DNA of 64,000 bases from assembly GCA_002071085.1 (NCBI GenBank), contig MWEM01000009.1:1-64000 (forward strand), read 5' to 3'. Of this stretch, positions 1-8,350 are shown piece by piece. The notes under the pieces were generated by a model that was not told where the DNA came from, ran no database searches, and saw only the letters and a program-made list of their open reading frames with translations. Each line of letters opens with the position of its first letter. The stretch's first letter is position 1. The stretch comes from Thermotogota bacterium ADurb.Bin062. GTDB taxonomy: Bacteria; Thermotogota; Thermotogae; MWEM01. The position numbers and the translations under genes are program-made.

Positions 1-106
1 TGTGATGGACACTCACACACATAAATCGAGAGCGGTACATCTCTGACTCCACGGCGCCTTCTCTTGACCCTACGTTCGGCAGCTTTTTAAAAGAAAAGAT
101 GGTTTC

Positions 107-560
107 GCACGGAGAACACAGAGGGCACCGAGAGAACATACATCGCGGCGTAAGCGCCCCTTCTTTTTGCGACGGCGCGATATGCATTTGTACAGGGGGA
201 TCGCGGGGTCCCTTCGGTTACCCCGCGATTACCCTAGGGCGCGATACGCATTTGTACAAATCTTGAAAAAGAGGGTTCGCACGGAGGGCACAGAGAACAC
301 AGAGAAAAGACTGAAGAAAGCTCGGGGGGCCGACTTCCAGTCGGCCTGTCTCTTTGGGATGACCCTAGGAACGCTAACTTTTAAGTTGGCATGTCTTAGG
401 TTTTTGGGAAGTCATCGCGGCGTAAGCGCTTCTTCTTTTCGCGACGGCGCGATACGCTTTTGTACAAATCTTGAAAAACAGGGTTCGCACGGAGGGCACA
501 GAGGGCACGGAGAAAACATCGAACACGTGCCGAGCAAAAGTTCGACGTTTTCAGACGTGC
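107..560. repeat. Intergenic repeat block 1 (R4-R1-R2-R4-R3-R1-R4)
   Basis: No credible gene lies in positions 1-580. The stretch holds R4 tracts (CACAGAG-type nonamers, about 108-133, 269-308 and 483-516), two R1 elements (142-181 and 414-453, both starting ATCGCGGCG and ending GGCGCGAT), one R2 hairpin (200-229, arms ATCGCGGGGT and ACCCCGCGAT around a 10-nt loop) and R3-type palindromes near 335-356 and 370-392. Positions 1-106 show nothing recognisable. The block lies downstream of the chemotaxis gene's stop. Confidence 0.85.
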
Positions 561-580
561 CGCGTAAAGAAGAGATAGAT

Positions 581-2572
581 TTACGATATCTTAAACTGTT
601 CCAACGCCTCTTTCACGGAAATGGACAACGCGTTGAGCTCCTCGCTGGAAGCGCTCACGTTTTGCGCGTACTGATCTTGCCGGTTGATCGCTTCCACCAT
701 CTGTTTCATATTGCTCAAAATCTCTTTCACGCCTTTGGCGGCTGTCGCGATGGAACTGCCTATCTCATCTGTCGCTCCGCTCTGCTCTGCCGAGTTCGCC
801 GCGACTTTCTCGATCATCCGGTCCATCTCTTCGATTTTTTCTCTGATGTATGTGAATTCAGCCGCCGCGCGCTCGGTTCGCTGAACAACGGTGTCCGCGA
901 AGGTAACGGCGTCTTGGATCGACGTGCTGGCCTGGCCCGTTTCCTGTTCGATTTGTTTTAGGATACGTGAGATATCCACAGCGGCTTTTCGACTCTCTTC
1001 GGCGAGTTTCCGTATCTCATCGGCCACCACCGCGAACCCCCTGCCGACATCTCCTGCCCTGGCCGCCTCGATCGCCGCGTTCAGCGCCAGCAAATTGGTT
1101 TGCTCAGCTATCGAACCGATGGATTCGACGATCGCCCCGACGTTTTTCGTTTTTTCCGAAAGCGAACCGATGACCTTCGCAGTTTTTTCCGTTTGGTCGT
1201 TCGCTTGGTTCGAAGAAGACACGACGCCCTCCAGCGCCGTTTGTCCTTCACCAATGGCTTTGGCGCTCACGCTCGCCATTTTGGTCAACTCCTGAGACGA
1301 GTGAGAGACGCTTTGGACGTACTGGGCCATCCGCTCGACCGCCCCCGTGACCTCCATAAAAAGCGTGGAGGTTGCTTCCGTTTCCTTCATCACGACTGCG
1401 GCTTGCTCTGAGAGGCGGTCCGCGTCCTCGCTCGACTTTACCGCTGTCTGAGTGAGACTTTCAGAAGCGTCGTTAAGCTGTGTGGAGGAGTCCAAAACCG
1501 CTGCCATCGATTCTTTCAGCCTCTCCGACATCCAGTTCAATTTCTCGCCGATTTGTGAAAACTCGTCCTTCCCTTTGATATTAAACTTTTGCGTCAGGTC
1601 GCCGCTCCCGAACTTTTCTATTCCCGCCGACATCACTTTTAACGGTTTTGCCGAAATTCTGCCGATGAAGAAGGAGGCGAGAATGCCGAGGGCCAAAACA
1701 GCCAAACTGATCCAAATCAATCGGAAGCCTAGCTGATTCAGCGGTTTCAGTTTGATCTCCGGAAAGATCCCCACTGCGATCGACCAACCGTTCAAACCTG
1801 CGGGGGTGTAGCTGAGGTACCGTTGCGACCCTTCATAGAAGTAGCTCGCTGACCCCGTCTCCTGCTTCACCATCTTTTGAAGCATGTTGGAGATGTCTTC
1901 GTATTGCTTGTCTTTCTTCGCTTCTTCGATGTAGTTCACCTGGTTTAAAACCAAGTCGGTATTATGATGCGCGATGATCGTGCCCTTTTTATCCACCATA
2001 TAGGCGTATCCTTGCCCTCCGAGGTCGATGGAGAGGACGAGTTCGGACAGGGTTTTCACGTCGAGTCGCCCAATCAGAACTGCCGAAATGGTGTTTTTAT
2101 CGTCACGTATCGGAGAAGCGATCATAACGACGAGCGAGTTCGTGACCCTGCTAAGAATGACGTCCGACACGTTCGAAATGCCTTGGAAGGCTTTGATCAC
2201 GTACTCGCGATCTCCCAAATTGGCGGTTGTTTCATTCGTGTAGTGGGCGACTCCGTCTTTCCCGACGATAGCCATCGCTAAATAACCGATAAGTTGGGTT
2301 TCTTCGATCAACGCAGGCTTCTGCTGCGCCCAGTCCATCGAACGGATATCGGGGCGATTCGCGGCGCCCTGCGATTCAGCGAGAAACCGCTCTTCACGCA
2401 GCTTAATATTTTGAGCGGCATTTTTCGCTTCGAGCGCCAACAACGTGTCCACTTCCGCGAGAAGAGTCTGCCGCGCGAAAAGGTAGGACAAAATCCCGAT
2501 GGCGCCACAAGCCACAATCAAAAGTACCGATATCAGCGTGACCAGCTTCACCCCATAAGACGTTACTTTCAT
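581..2572 (-). CDS. Methyl-accepting chemotaxis protein, Cache-type sensor
   Basis: Transmembrane chemoreceptor of 663 residues. An N-terminal membrane segment (about 9-31) precedes a roughly 240-residue extracytoplasmic region resembling a dCache sensor. A second membrane helix (about 282-305), a HAMP linker and a long cytoplasmic methyl-accepting coiled coil follow. The diagnostic hairpin tip is intact near residues 488-527 ([20 protein letters not shown], then [17 protein letters not shown]), where CheA and CheW bind. No C-terminal CheR-tethering pentapeptide is seen. AGGAGG at 2581-2586 lies 8 nt before the ATG and fixes the start. It is transcribed alone, with repeat DNA on both sides. 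The ligand cannot be read from the sequence; neighbouring secreted peptidases make amino acids or peptides plausible, but that is inference. Confidence 0.93.
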   Translation of the reverse strand: MKVTSYGVKLVTLISVLLIVACGAIGILSYLFARQTLLAEVDTLLALEAKNAAQNIKLREERFLAESQGAANRPDIRSMDWAQQKPALIEETQLIGYLAMAIVGKDGVAHYTNETTANLGDREYVIKAFQGISNVSDVILSRVTNSLVVMIASPIRDDKNTISAVLIGRLDVKTLSELVLSIDLGGQGYAYMVDKKGTIIAHHNTDLVLNQVNYIEEAKKDKQYEDISNMLQKMVKQETGSASYFYEGSQRYLSYTPAGLNGWSIAVGIFPEIKLKPLNQLGFRLIWISLAVLALGILASFFIGRISAKPLKVMSAGIEKFGSGDLTQKFNIKGKDEFSQIGEKLNWMSERLKESMAAVLDSSTQLNDASESLTQTAVKSSEDADRLSEQAAVVMKETEATSTLFMEVTGAVERMAQYVQSVSHSSQELTKMASVSAKAIGEGQTALEGVVSSSNQANDQTEKTAKVIGSLSEKTKNVGAIVESIGSIAEQTNLLALNAAIEAARAGDVGRGFAVVADEIRKLAEESRKAAVDISRILKQIEQETGQASTSIQDAVTFADTVVQRTERAAAEFTYIREKIEEMDRMIEKVAANSAEQSGATDEIGSSIATAAKGVKEILSNMKQMVEAINRQDQYAQNVSASSEELNALSISVKEALEQFKIS

Positions 2573-2705
2573 ATCGACGACCTCCTAAACATTCTCAGGT
2601 TTTGTCACCCTAAACTCGCGCTTCAGGCCAAAGCATTTTTTCCTGCTCAGTCTCACAAGAAAACGGGGTACATCGCGACGAAAATAGAGCCAGGCGACAA
2701 TCAAT

Positions 2706-2711
2706 ATTTTA
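2706..2711 (-). promoter_or_regulatory. Putative extended -10 promoter of the chemoreceptor gene
   Basis: On the minus strand the sequence reads TGGTAAAAT, an extended -10 about 130 nt before the chemoreceptor ATG. No good -35 is visible at 16-18 nt. The same TGN-plus-TATAAT-like arrangement recurs at other promoters in the window. Confidence 0.4.
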
Positions 2712-2851
2712 CCATATTAGGGCGACATTCTCACTAGTCTGTGAGTTTATTTTAGAAATTATTGAACTCTATTTCTAAAGCAATCCGCAGGCGCCGCAGG
2801 GCGCCGCCAGAACGGTGGACTTTCTGGCTTTTGGAAATGCCTGGGAACTTC

Positions 2852-3480
2852 TGGAAACGCCTTAGGAACGCCAATCTTTAGATTGGCATGTTTTTTGAAA
2901 AAAGAAAAAAGGGGGTCGCACAGAGATCACAGAGGGCGCGGAGAAAACATACATCGCGGCGTAAGCGCTTCTTCTTTTCGCGACAGCGCGATAACCCTTT
3001 TGAACAGGGGGATCGCGGGGTCCCTTCGGTTACCCCGCGATTACCCTATGGCGCGATACCCCACACGGTCATCGCGGCGTAAGCGCTTCTTCTTTTTGCG
3101 ATAGCGCGATAACCCTTTTGAACAGGGGGGATCGCGGGGTCCCTTCGGTTACCCCGCGATTACCCTATGGCGCGATACCCCTACACGGGCATCGCGGCGT
3201 AAGCGCCCCTTCTTTTTGCGACGGCGCGATACCCCGACATCACCGCGGCTTAAAGAGAACAAAAGGGGGATCGCGGGGTCCCTTCGGTTACCCCGCGATT
3301 ACCCTATGGCGCGATATCCCACACGGGCATCGCGGCGTAAGCGCCCCTTCTTTTTGCGACGGCGCGATACGTTTTTAAAGCAAAAAGATATGCCAGACTA
3401 AAGTCTGGCGTTCCCAGGGGTTCCCAGTGGGGGTCTCCCCTCTGTGTTCTCCGTGCGAACCCTTGTTCTTTCTACCAAAA
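2852..3480. repeat. Intergenic repeat block 2, tandem R1/R2 modules
   Basis: It opens with an R3 palindrome (arms GCCAATCT/AGATTGGC, about 2870-2887) and an R4 tract, then alternates R1 and R2. R2 hairpins with the CCCTTCGGTT loop lie at 3012-3041, 3131-3160 and 3270-3299. R1 copies sit between them and at about 3330-3368. An R3 palindrome with arms AGAC/GTCT follows near 3391-3408, then an inverted R4 tract (about 3436-3463). The R1-R2 module repeats about every 120-140 bp, suggesting local tandem amplification. Confidence 0.85.
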
Positions 3481-3533
3481 GACATACCGAACAGAAACGA
3501 GGGGGTTCCAGGGCACACCCCGAAACCCAAGAT

Positions 3534-3559
3534 AAAAGCCCGGCGTCGGCGGGCTTTTT
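3534..3559 (-). terminator. Rho-independent terminator after the subtilisin-like gene
   Basis: On the minus strand, a GCCCG/CGGGC stem with a 7-nt loop sits within AAAGCCCG...CGGGCTTTT, ending in a T-run, about 30 nt past the peptidase stop. Confidence 0.75.
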
Positions 3560-3588
3560 CATAGACTGTTTCGGAAATTCCTAAGGCG

Positions 3589-5958
3589 TTAGAATATCAG
3601 CCAAGGAACGGTATCCCACTCGTATTCGTCGACCTCGGATCCCAGGTATAGGTTTTGTGAAACCGGAATCAAGTGGCCGTTGAGGGTTACCGTGCCGGTG
3701 ACGTAATAATCGTCGAAATCCTCCGGGATCGGAATGATACGGAGGTTGTCGATCCAAGCGGTGTCTGTGCGCTCCGTTTCGAGCTCGTTTTTCTCGTATT
3801 CAAACGCGATTTCTCCGCCAGAATAAGGAAGCGTCACCTCTTCCCAATCGAATACACCTGAACAAGTATAAATGAGCGCGCCGTCGATGCTGACCGTGAC
3901 GAAGCTCCATCCTTCTTCGGTCGAACACTTCACGTTGAATTTCAACCAGTAGCTACCGGTTGGAATATTCGGCGTGGCTCTCATCCAGCTGACTCCCTCG
4001 TTGTCGATTTCGCCGAACCGCGCGGAGTGGGTTCCATCGAAGGCCTCTTCATCGGTCACGATCGGTAGGGCATCGCCGCCTAGGCTCCAGTCCCAATCCG
4101 CATTCGAAAAATCCCCGGTTTCGAAGCTTTCAGTCAGGATGGAGACTAGAGGCGCCGGCGCCGGAGAGGCTTCTACGGTGATATAGAAAAAGGCCTCTTC
4201 GGTTTCGACGGGTTTTGTAAATTCTACGGTTCCGCCCGGCCCGACGGTCTGTTTTTGAAATTCATCCCCGTCGTCTTTTCCGACGATCTTCGCGGTGTAC
4301 TGCCCCGGTTTTTCCGGCATCGTGATTTCGGCAGAGAATGTAGACGCCAGATTCACGGTGAGCAGGGTGTCCTCTCCGACGACGACCCCTTTCTGAGTGT
4401 AGGTGAGTTGTTCTTCCAACCGGCTGCCTATAGCTTTATAACTGGGGCCGGAAATGTACACGTCGTAGGTATCCGGGTCGATACCCAAGAAGTTTACCGG
4501 CCACCCCCGTAAATCAGATAGGGCGTAGTAGCTGGGCTTCCCCCTTCGTTTGAGCGAGACGTTGCAAAAGGGGATGCCGAACGTTTCATCCTTGCATAGA
4601 ACAATCACCTTTAGGTTACCGCCGAGATCCTGCCGTGTGGAGGCGGTCTGTTGGACTGCCGCCAAGGCGTCGATTCTTCCGTATCCCGTATTTTTGTCGT
4701 ATCCCGGGACGTCCAAATCCACGGCGGAGTTTTCGATCAGCTTCCTCATTTCGTAAGGAGTCGCGTCGGGATACTTCTGATAGAGGAGAGCGGCCAGGCC
4801 GGAAACGTGCGGAGAAGCCATTGAGGTGCCATTGTAATAGGCGTACGGCAAACCGCCTTGTAAGGTTTCGGGATCATCCATACCGATCGTAGACAGGATC
4901 CTTTCTCCGGGTGCGACGACGCTCACACTATCGCCGCGAGAGGAGAAATCCGTCAGAGAATCGTTGACCGTACTGGCGCCAACGCCTAAGACACCCGGGA
5001 AGTTGTTTGGGTATCCCCAGTTTTCGCTGATGTGAGAATTCCCCGTGGACACCACGACGATCGCCCCTTCGCGTAGGGCATAGTCGATCCCCCGTTTCAG
5101 CGTGTGCGAGTAGCCCTCCCCGCCCCAACTGTTTTGCAGAATCTTCGCCCCGTGATCGACCGCCCAAATCCAAGCTTCTAAAACCTTCAAATCTCCGATG
5201 TACTCGCTCTTGGGCCCGTAGAAGATAGGGATCGGCATAATCTTCGCATCTGGGGCGACACCGACGATGCCTTCCCGATTGTCTCTGACGGCGGCTATGG
5301 TTCCGGACACGTGCGTTCCGTGAGAGTCGTAGGGAACGGACTCTCCCGCGGGTATCTCCTTTTCCAAAACCGCGTCGTATCCGATGACGTATTGTCCGGC
5401 CAGGTCGGGGTGCGACGCGTCGCTACCGTCATCGCAAACGGCGACGATGACGCCCTCGCCGGTGTATCCTAATGCCCAGGCGGCTTCCGCGTTGATCTTT
5501 TTCAGCCCCCAAAGGTAGTCGTAAAACGGATCGTCTGTCGTCCTCGATTGGGTGAGTATGCTCCTCTGGGTCGTCGGCTGATTCAGTTCTCTTTTGTAAC
5601 TCGGCTCGATGTACCGGATGCCTTCGATTGACTTACCTTTCAGCTTTTCGAGGGTTACGGCGACATCATTGGGAATTTGCAGTTCGGCGACGTTGATTTG
5701 CGGTAGCGCGCGTCGGATCTCGGCCCCTAATGTACGGGCGAGCGCTTCCAATGACTCAAGGTGATCGTAACCAACGAGCAAGGTATGGGCAAGGACTTCA
5801 TAGCCGTCGTAGGCGGTGTAACTGACCGCAAAAGGATAGGGTTCCGGCAGGTCCTCCGGCGGGACCGGGTTCGTGTCCGCGCCGGTCTGGCGTATGCACC
5901 CGGTGAAAACGAGCGCGATGATAAAAAAGACAGAAAATATCGTGATGAGCTTTTTCAT
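3589..5958 (-). CDS. Subtilisin-family (S8) serine peptidase lipoprotein
   Basis: Secreted, probably lipid-anchored serine endopeptidase of 789 residues. The signal peptide ends in lipobox FTGC (Cys21). Residues about 45-135 resemble an inhibitor_I9-like propeptide. The catalytic domain has Asp176 (VAVCDDGSD), His213 (SHGTHVSG), oxyanion Asn276 (QNSWGG) and Ser379 (NGTSMASPH), all intact, so it should be active. After about residue 440 come beta-rich segments: a carboxypeptidase-regulatory-like fold, then a jellyroll-like stretch near 600-750 (FETGDFSNADW). It is the second gene of a pair, 15 nt after the large lipoprotein at 5974-7824, so co-expression is likely. The ribosome site is weak (GGGGGAT), consistent with coupling to the upstream gene. 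Probable role: extracellular protein degradation. Confidence 0.93.
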   Translation of the reverse strand: MKKLITIFSVFFIIALVFTGCIRQTGADTNPVPPEDLPEPYPFAVSYTAYDGYEVLAHTLLVGYDHLESLEALARTLGAEIRRALPQINVAELQIPNDVAVTLEKLKGKSIEGIRYIEPSYKRELNQPTTQRSILTQSRTTDDPFYDYLWGLKKINAEAAWALGYTGEGVIVAVCDDGSDASHPDLAGQYVIGYDAVLEKEIPAGESVPYDSHGTHVSGTIAAVRDNREGIVGVAPDAKIMPIPIFYGPKSEYIGDLKVLEAWIWAVDHGAKILQNSWGGEGYSHTLKRGIDYALREGAIVVVSTGNSHISENWGYPNNFPGVLGVGASTVNDSLTDFSSRGDSVSVVAPGERILSTIGMDDPETLQGGLPYAYYNGTSMASPHVSGLAALLYQKYPDATPYEMRKLIENSAVDLDVPGYDKNTGYGRIDALAAVQQTASTRQDLGGNLKVIVLCKDETFGIPFCNVSLKRRGKPSYYALSDLRGWPVNFLGIDPDTYDVYISGPSYKAIGSRLEEQLTYTQKGVVVGEDTLLTVNLASTFSAEITMPEKPGQYTAKIVGKDDGDEFQKQTVGPGGTVEFTKPVETEEAFFYITVEASPAPAPLVSILTESFETGDFSNADWDWSLGGDALPIVTDEEAFDGTHSARFGEIDNEGVSWMRATPNIPTGSYWLKFNVKCSTEEGWSFVTVSIDGALIYTCSGVFDWEEVTLPYSGGEIAFEYEKNELETERTDTAWIDNLRIIPIPEDFDDYYVTGTVTLNGHLIPVSQNLYLGSEVDEYEWDTVPWLIF

Positions 5959-5973
5959 TTCTATTCATCCCCC

Positions 5974-7824
5974 TTATTGCGCGCCGGTCGTGAAGGCGGC
6001 GTGCAGATCGGGCTCCATGCAACCTATTGGATCGAAGCCCCAACCGTAATATGGAATTTTGTAGTCCGCCGCGATCGAATAGGCTCGGCTGTCGGCGTCT
6101 TTGACGCATGCGAAGGCGATATTGACGCCCCAGTTGTATGTTTTATAGGGTTCGAGGGTATCTTCGTCATATGGAACGAATTTGTTTGTATCCGAGTACG
6201 GGTTATACCAAGTCCACCCAATAATGGGATCACTCGGATTCGCGCCGGTAAAGGGCAATTCGATGCTGCTCGCCGAGTCGGAGGTAAATAGGGCCAATTT
6301 CCCAGCAAGCGTGACGGGAAAGATGAGCCCGCTATCTGACTGCACCCAATCGTAGATGAATGGGGCGTAGGTGTAGGTCACATCGCCTTCGGGCGATTCC
6401 AGAGCCTTCGTCGGTTTCCATTTGAGAACCGGGTTTAGGGACACATCCACCTCATCGTCAACCGGGTTCTCCAACTCGATATTGAAGGAATCCAGCGGCA
6501 CCACCGAACCCAAATAGGTCGGTGTGGACTCCAGCGTGCCGTATACGGAGGTCAACCGATAATGCATCCTCACACCGGGGTGCAGGAAAATCGAGGGGTC
6601 TTTGTAGAGGGCGAAGGAATTCATTACGGGGTTGACATCAAAATCAATGCCTATAAAGAATAAAATAAGTTCACAAAATTCTGCCACCGAAGTTTCGGCG
6701 ACGAAACCGAGTTTTGCGTAGTTGACGCCGTCGAGGGAATAGTACAGGTTATAGCCGTCCGGCTCATCACCGGGGTTTGGGAATTTTCCGGGGTCGTCTA
6801 TGTGGCGCTGATAAGCGGTGCGCCAATCGGTCCAAAAAAGGTGCGACCACAGGTTCCCGCTTTCGGGCGCGACGCGGCTTCCCTCGAGCGGGTCACTTCC
6901 CCAATGGCTTTCTATGCGTTCTGAAGGATGGAGAGGTTCTGCCTTTCCAAGTATTCGCGCCTCTCTCGGATCCACATCTAGCTTTTTTCCGCGCCTACGG
7001 GTGTAGGTCCATATGTTCTCTAATGCGAACTCTCCATCAAAATACCGATCAGCCAATTCAGATAAAGTCATCGGCTGATAGATCGCCACTTCCTCGGGAT
7101 CCGTAGCATTCACCTGGAGGTAGTCCACTTTCAGCGCGCGGTTTCCGTTGTAGTCATAAACGGCGGTGTACAGCGCGACCTCGCCGTCGTGCCCGATGGG
7201 AGTGATGTCGAATTCGGCTTCCGTGTCGTTCTCGACATGGTCCTGATCGAAAGTAACATCTGAGTCGCCGGGGACCCGTCCGATGTGGGGCGCGTAGATA
7301 CACGTAATGTGATGGAAAGCGGTGACCTCGACTTTGACTGTAAAAGGACCGGTGATCGGCTGGGTATTGATGTCAATCGGGGCTCCGGCGCGTCCGTCGC
7401 CGATGCCCGTTTCTATTCCGAAGAATCCGATCCGGACGACCGGGTCCGTTTCCGTGGCTGGGTCAGGGTTCAGGGTCGCCGTTTTCATAATGATCCCGAA
7501 TGGGGTTTCGCCGGGGGTTTCCGGTTTCAGCCCCTGCACCAAGCTCCTGGCGAAACCTTGTTTGGTGACTTTGACATCGATTTTTGCAGGTAGCGTGCTG
7601 ACATCGATTTCGACCGCTCCGAGGGCGCCCGTCACACCGTGTCCGACCCGATTCGCGGTGCCGCTTTCATAGACCTCTACGGTGGCGCCTACGACCCCGG
7701 GGCCCGAGTTCCAGTTCGTCACGACAAAACGCAAAACCCCGGCAGGACGAACAATACCGGCGCACGAAACAAATAAGAGGGTAACGCAAAGAGTTAAAAG
7801 AAGCAAAAGGAGCGGTTTTTTCAT
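5974..7824 (-). CDS. Large secreted lipoprotein with beta-sandwich repeats
   Basis: Unassigned lipoprotein of 616 residues. Lipobox LFVSC places the lipidated cysteine at 21. Residues about 28-105 look like a carboxypeptidase-regulatory-like (CnaB-type) domain (VVGATVEVYESG). The remainder is beta-rich, with Ig/FN3-like features near 380-500 (NLYYSLDGVNYAKL and LENPVDDEVDVSLNPVLKW). No catalytic signature is visible. GGAGG at 7832-7836 fixes the ATG. It is first in an operon with the S8 peptidase. A lipoprotein-plus-peptidase pair recurs at 8351-11158, and the lipobox end (LLFVSC) is the same in both, suggesting an envelope-anchored partner or substrate handler. That role is inference. Confidence 0.8.
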   Translation of the reverse strand: MKKPLLLLLLTLCVTLLFVSCAGIVRPAGVLRFVVTNWNSGPGVVGATVEVYESGTANRVGHGVTGALGAVEIDVSTLPAKIDVKVTKQGFARSLVQGLKPETPGETPFGIIMKTATLNPDPATETDPVVRIGFFGIETGIGDGRAGAPIDINTQPITGPFTVKVEVTAFHHITCIYAPHIGRVPGDSDVTFDQDHVENDTEAEFDITPIGHDGEVALYTAVYDYNGNRALKVDYLQVNATDPEEVAIYQPMTLSELADRYFDGEFALENIWTYTRRRGKKLDVDPREARILGKAEPLHPSERIESHWGSDPLEGSRVAPESGNLWSHLFWTDWRTAYQRHIDDPGKFPNPGDEPDGYNLYYSLDGVNYAKLGFVAETSVAEFCELILFFIGIDFDVNPVMNSFALYKDPSIFLHPGVRMHYRLTSVYGTLESTPTYLGSVVPLDSFNIELENPVDDEVDVSLNPVLKWKPTKALESPEGDVTYTYAPFIYDWVQSDSGLIFPVTLAGKLALFTSDSASSIELPFTGANPSDPIIGWTWYNPYSDTNKFVPYDEDTLEPYKTYNWGVNIAFACVKDADSRAYSIAADYKIPYYGWGFDPIGCMEPDLHAAFTTGAQ

Positions 7825-7928
7825 GGCCTAACCTCCATATAAAAATCCACATCTGGATGCGGTATCGATGAGAACCGATCACGTGGAATCGGCCTGACAT
7901 AACCCCAAACCGCTCGCGCGACCGCGGG

Positions 7929-7934
7929 ATTATA
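7929..7934 (-). promoter_or_regulatory. Extended -10 promoter of the lipoprotein/S8 operon
   Basis: The minus strand reads TGTTATAAT, a perfect extended -10, about 105 nt before the ATG of the lipoprotein gene. The -35 region is poor, as expected when the -10 is extended. Confidence 0.5.
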
Positions 7935-7987
7935 ACACAGCGCTCCCTTGAAACATGCCTTCCCCTTGCCGGTGACGCAGTGACGAC

Positions 7988-8270
7988 CCGCCTGGGAACG
8001 CCGTGTCGAAGCGAAGGGCGCCTGGGAACACCGAACTTCTGGGTACGCCTGGGAACGCCGAACTTTAGTTCGGCAGCTTTTTTAAAGAAAAAAGGGTTTT
8101 GCGCTGAGAACACAGAGGGAACGGAGAAAATATATATCGCGGCGTAAGCGCCCCTTCTTTTCGCGACGGCGCGATACGCTTTTAGAAAGGCAAAGAGCGG
8201 ATCGCGGGGTCGTAAAAATCACTTACCCCGCGATGAACTGCGTAGTAATCGCGGCGCTCTCAGAAGCGTT
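7988..8270. repeat. Intergenic repeat block 3 (R3-R4-R1-R2)
   Basis: Contains an R3 palindrome with arms GCCGAACT/AGTTCGGC (about 8056-8073), an R4 tract (about 8100-8128), an R1 element (about 8136-8175) and an R2 hairpin at 8201-8234. This R2 copy uses the second loop type (CGTAAAAATCACTT) between the usual arms. Confidence 0.85.
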
Positions 8271-8310
8271 AAAAATCCAACGAGCGAGATGGCACGGCGT
8301 CTTGCGTATA

Positions 8311-8336
8311 AAAAAAGCCCCCGTACGGGGGCTTTT
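8311..8336 (-). terminator. Strong rho-independent terminator after the papain-like gene
   Basis: AAAAGCCCCCGTACGGGGGCTTTTTT on the minus strand forms a near-perfect GC-rich stem followed by a T-run, 15 nt after the peptidase stop. It is nearly symmetrical, so it could stop transcription from either side. Confidence 0.85.
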
Positions 8337-8350
8337 AGTCAAAAACAGGT

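Noticed and set aside
167-961. Long plus-strand open frame of 264 codons at the window start
   Set aside because: It runs through R1/R2/R4 repeat DNA and antisense to the chemoreceptor; translation is repeat-derived with no family pattern and no ribosome site.
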